From positions 117,040-181,039 of the forward strand of contig JAFEBM010000010.1 in the NCBI GenBank assembly GCA_018242685.1: a stretch of DNA of 64,000 bases, given 5' to 3'. The stretch's first letter is position 1, and each line of letters begins with the position of its first letter. The notes under the pieces were generated by a model. The model worked only from the letters and a program-made list of their open reading frames with translations, searched no databases and had not been told where the DNA came from. The DNA comes from Nitrospira sp. (GTDB taxonomy: Bacteria > Nitrospirota > Nitrospiria > Nitrospirales > Nitrospiraceae). Shown piece by piece: positions 63,834-64,000 of this stretch. The position numbers and the translations under genes are program-made.

Positions 63834-64000
63834 TTCTGCGTCTGTCTCAAAACCGGCTTCGAGATCGGTTGCACCGTCTCAAACGATACAGGAGGTATCA
63901 TCCTTAGGCGTGGAAATAGGATAAAAGCGGCGTACCCTTTCGCTTGGACATCAACCAACCAGGCCTCCGTTGGAACGGAGGGGATAAGGACACGCCACCA

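Noticed and set aside
63964..63981. Hairpin CCTCCGT-TGGA-ACGGAGG near the window end as a terminator
   Set aside because: Only seven pairs, no T-run, and 130 bases beyond the last gene; not enough to call.

Overview
The window looks like a chromosomal segment of a nitrite-oxidising bacterium of the genus Nitrospira or a close relative (phylum Nitrospirota). This is inferred from gene content recalled for that group: a full-size complex I operon, an acyl-homoserine-lactone (AHL) synthase/receptor pair, and proteins carrying protochlorophyllide-reductase-type (PCP_red) domains next to a NirJ/AhbD-like radical SAM enzyme. No 16S rRNA or other marker is present, so the assignment is not proven. 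No rRNA, tRNA or CRISPR array was recognised.

Layout. 0-14.4 kb: a NADH-quinone oxidoreductase (complex I) operon with fused nuoCD and then nuoE, F, G, H, I, J, K, L, M, N, all on the + strand; nuoA and nuoB would lie upstream of the window. 14.4-22.6 kb: housekeeping genes (YihY-type membrane protein, CBS-containing site-2 protease, polysaccharide deacetylase, GNAT, glyoxalase-like protein, a DapF-family protein with both catalytic cysteines replaced by serine, uvrC, FadL-like porin). 22.8-31.7 kb: a signalling island with luxR, luxI, two histidine kinase/response regulator pairs, a YqhA-type membrane protein, a response regulator with a degenerate receiver, and a normal orphan regulator. 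Two near-identical 20-bp lux-box palindromes sit between luxI and the first kinase, one in front of a decayed copy of that kinase's 5' end and one in front of the intact gene, which suggests quorum control of this two-component system.

31.9-34.5 kb: a HerA/DUF87-type ATPase. 35.2-45.8 kb: a tightly packed ten-gene minus-strand operon that I do not recognise as a described system: lipocalin-like protein, eukaryote-like GH15 glucoamylase, two GMC flavo-oxidoreductases each with a C-x5-C-x3-C cluster motif, two sorbitol-dehydrogenase-type small subunits, a VioB-type ferritin-like protein, an IolE-like TIM barrel, a second TIM-barrel isomerase and a beta-barrel protein. It resembles a cytoplasmic sugar or glycoside oxidation route, possibly through keto-sugars.

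46.4-50.5 kb: a small SEL1-like secreted protein, a uvrA lacking most of the insertion domain, and a divergent VapBC toxin-antitoxin pair. 50.5-56.9 kb: a type III-like restriction-modification island (res, an internally deleted fic gene, a mod 5' fragment, a GIY-YIG gene bounded by perfect 27-bp inverted repeats, and intact mod). 57-63.8 kb: menG/ubiE, a cobalamin-type radical SAM gene, a large universal-stress/rubredoxin/PCP_red protein, a NirJ/AhbD-like radical SAM protein with a C-terminal PCP_red domain, and a CopD-like membrane protein. The strongest candidates for something new are the ten-gene GMC/GH15/TIM-barrel operon, the duplicated lux-box promoter, and the inverted-repeat-bounded GIY-YIG cassette inside the restriction island.
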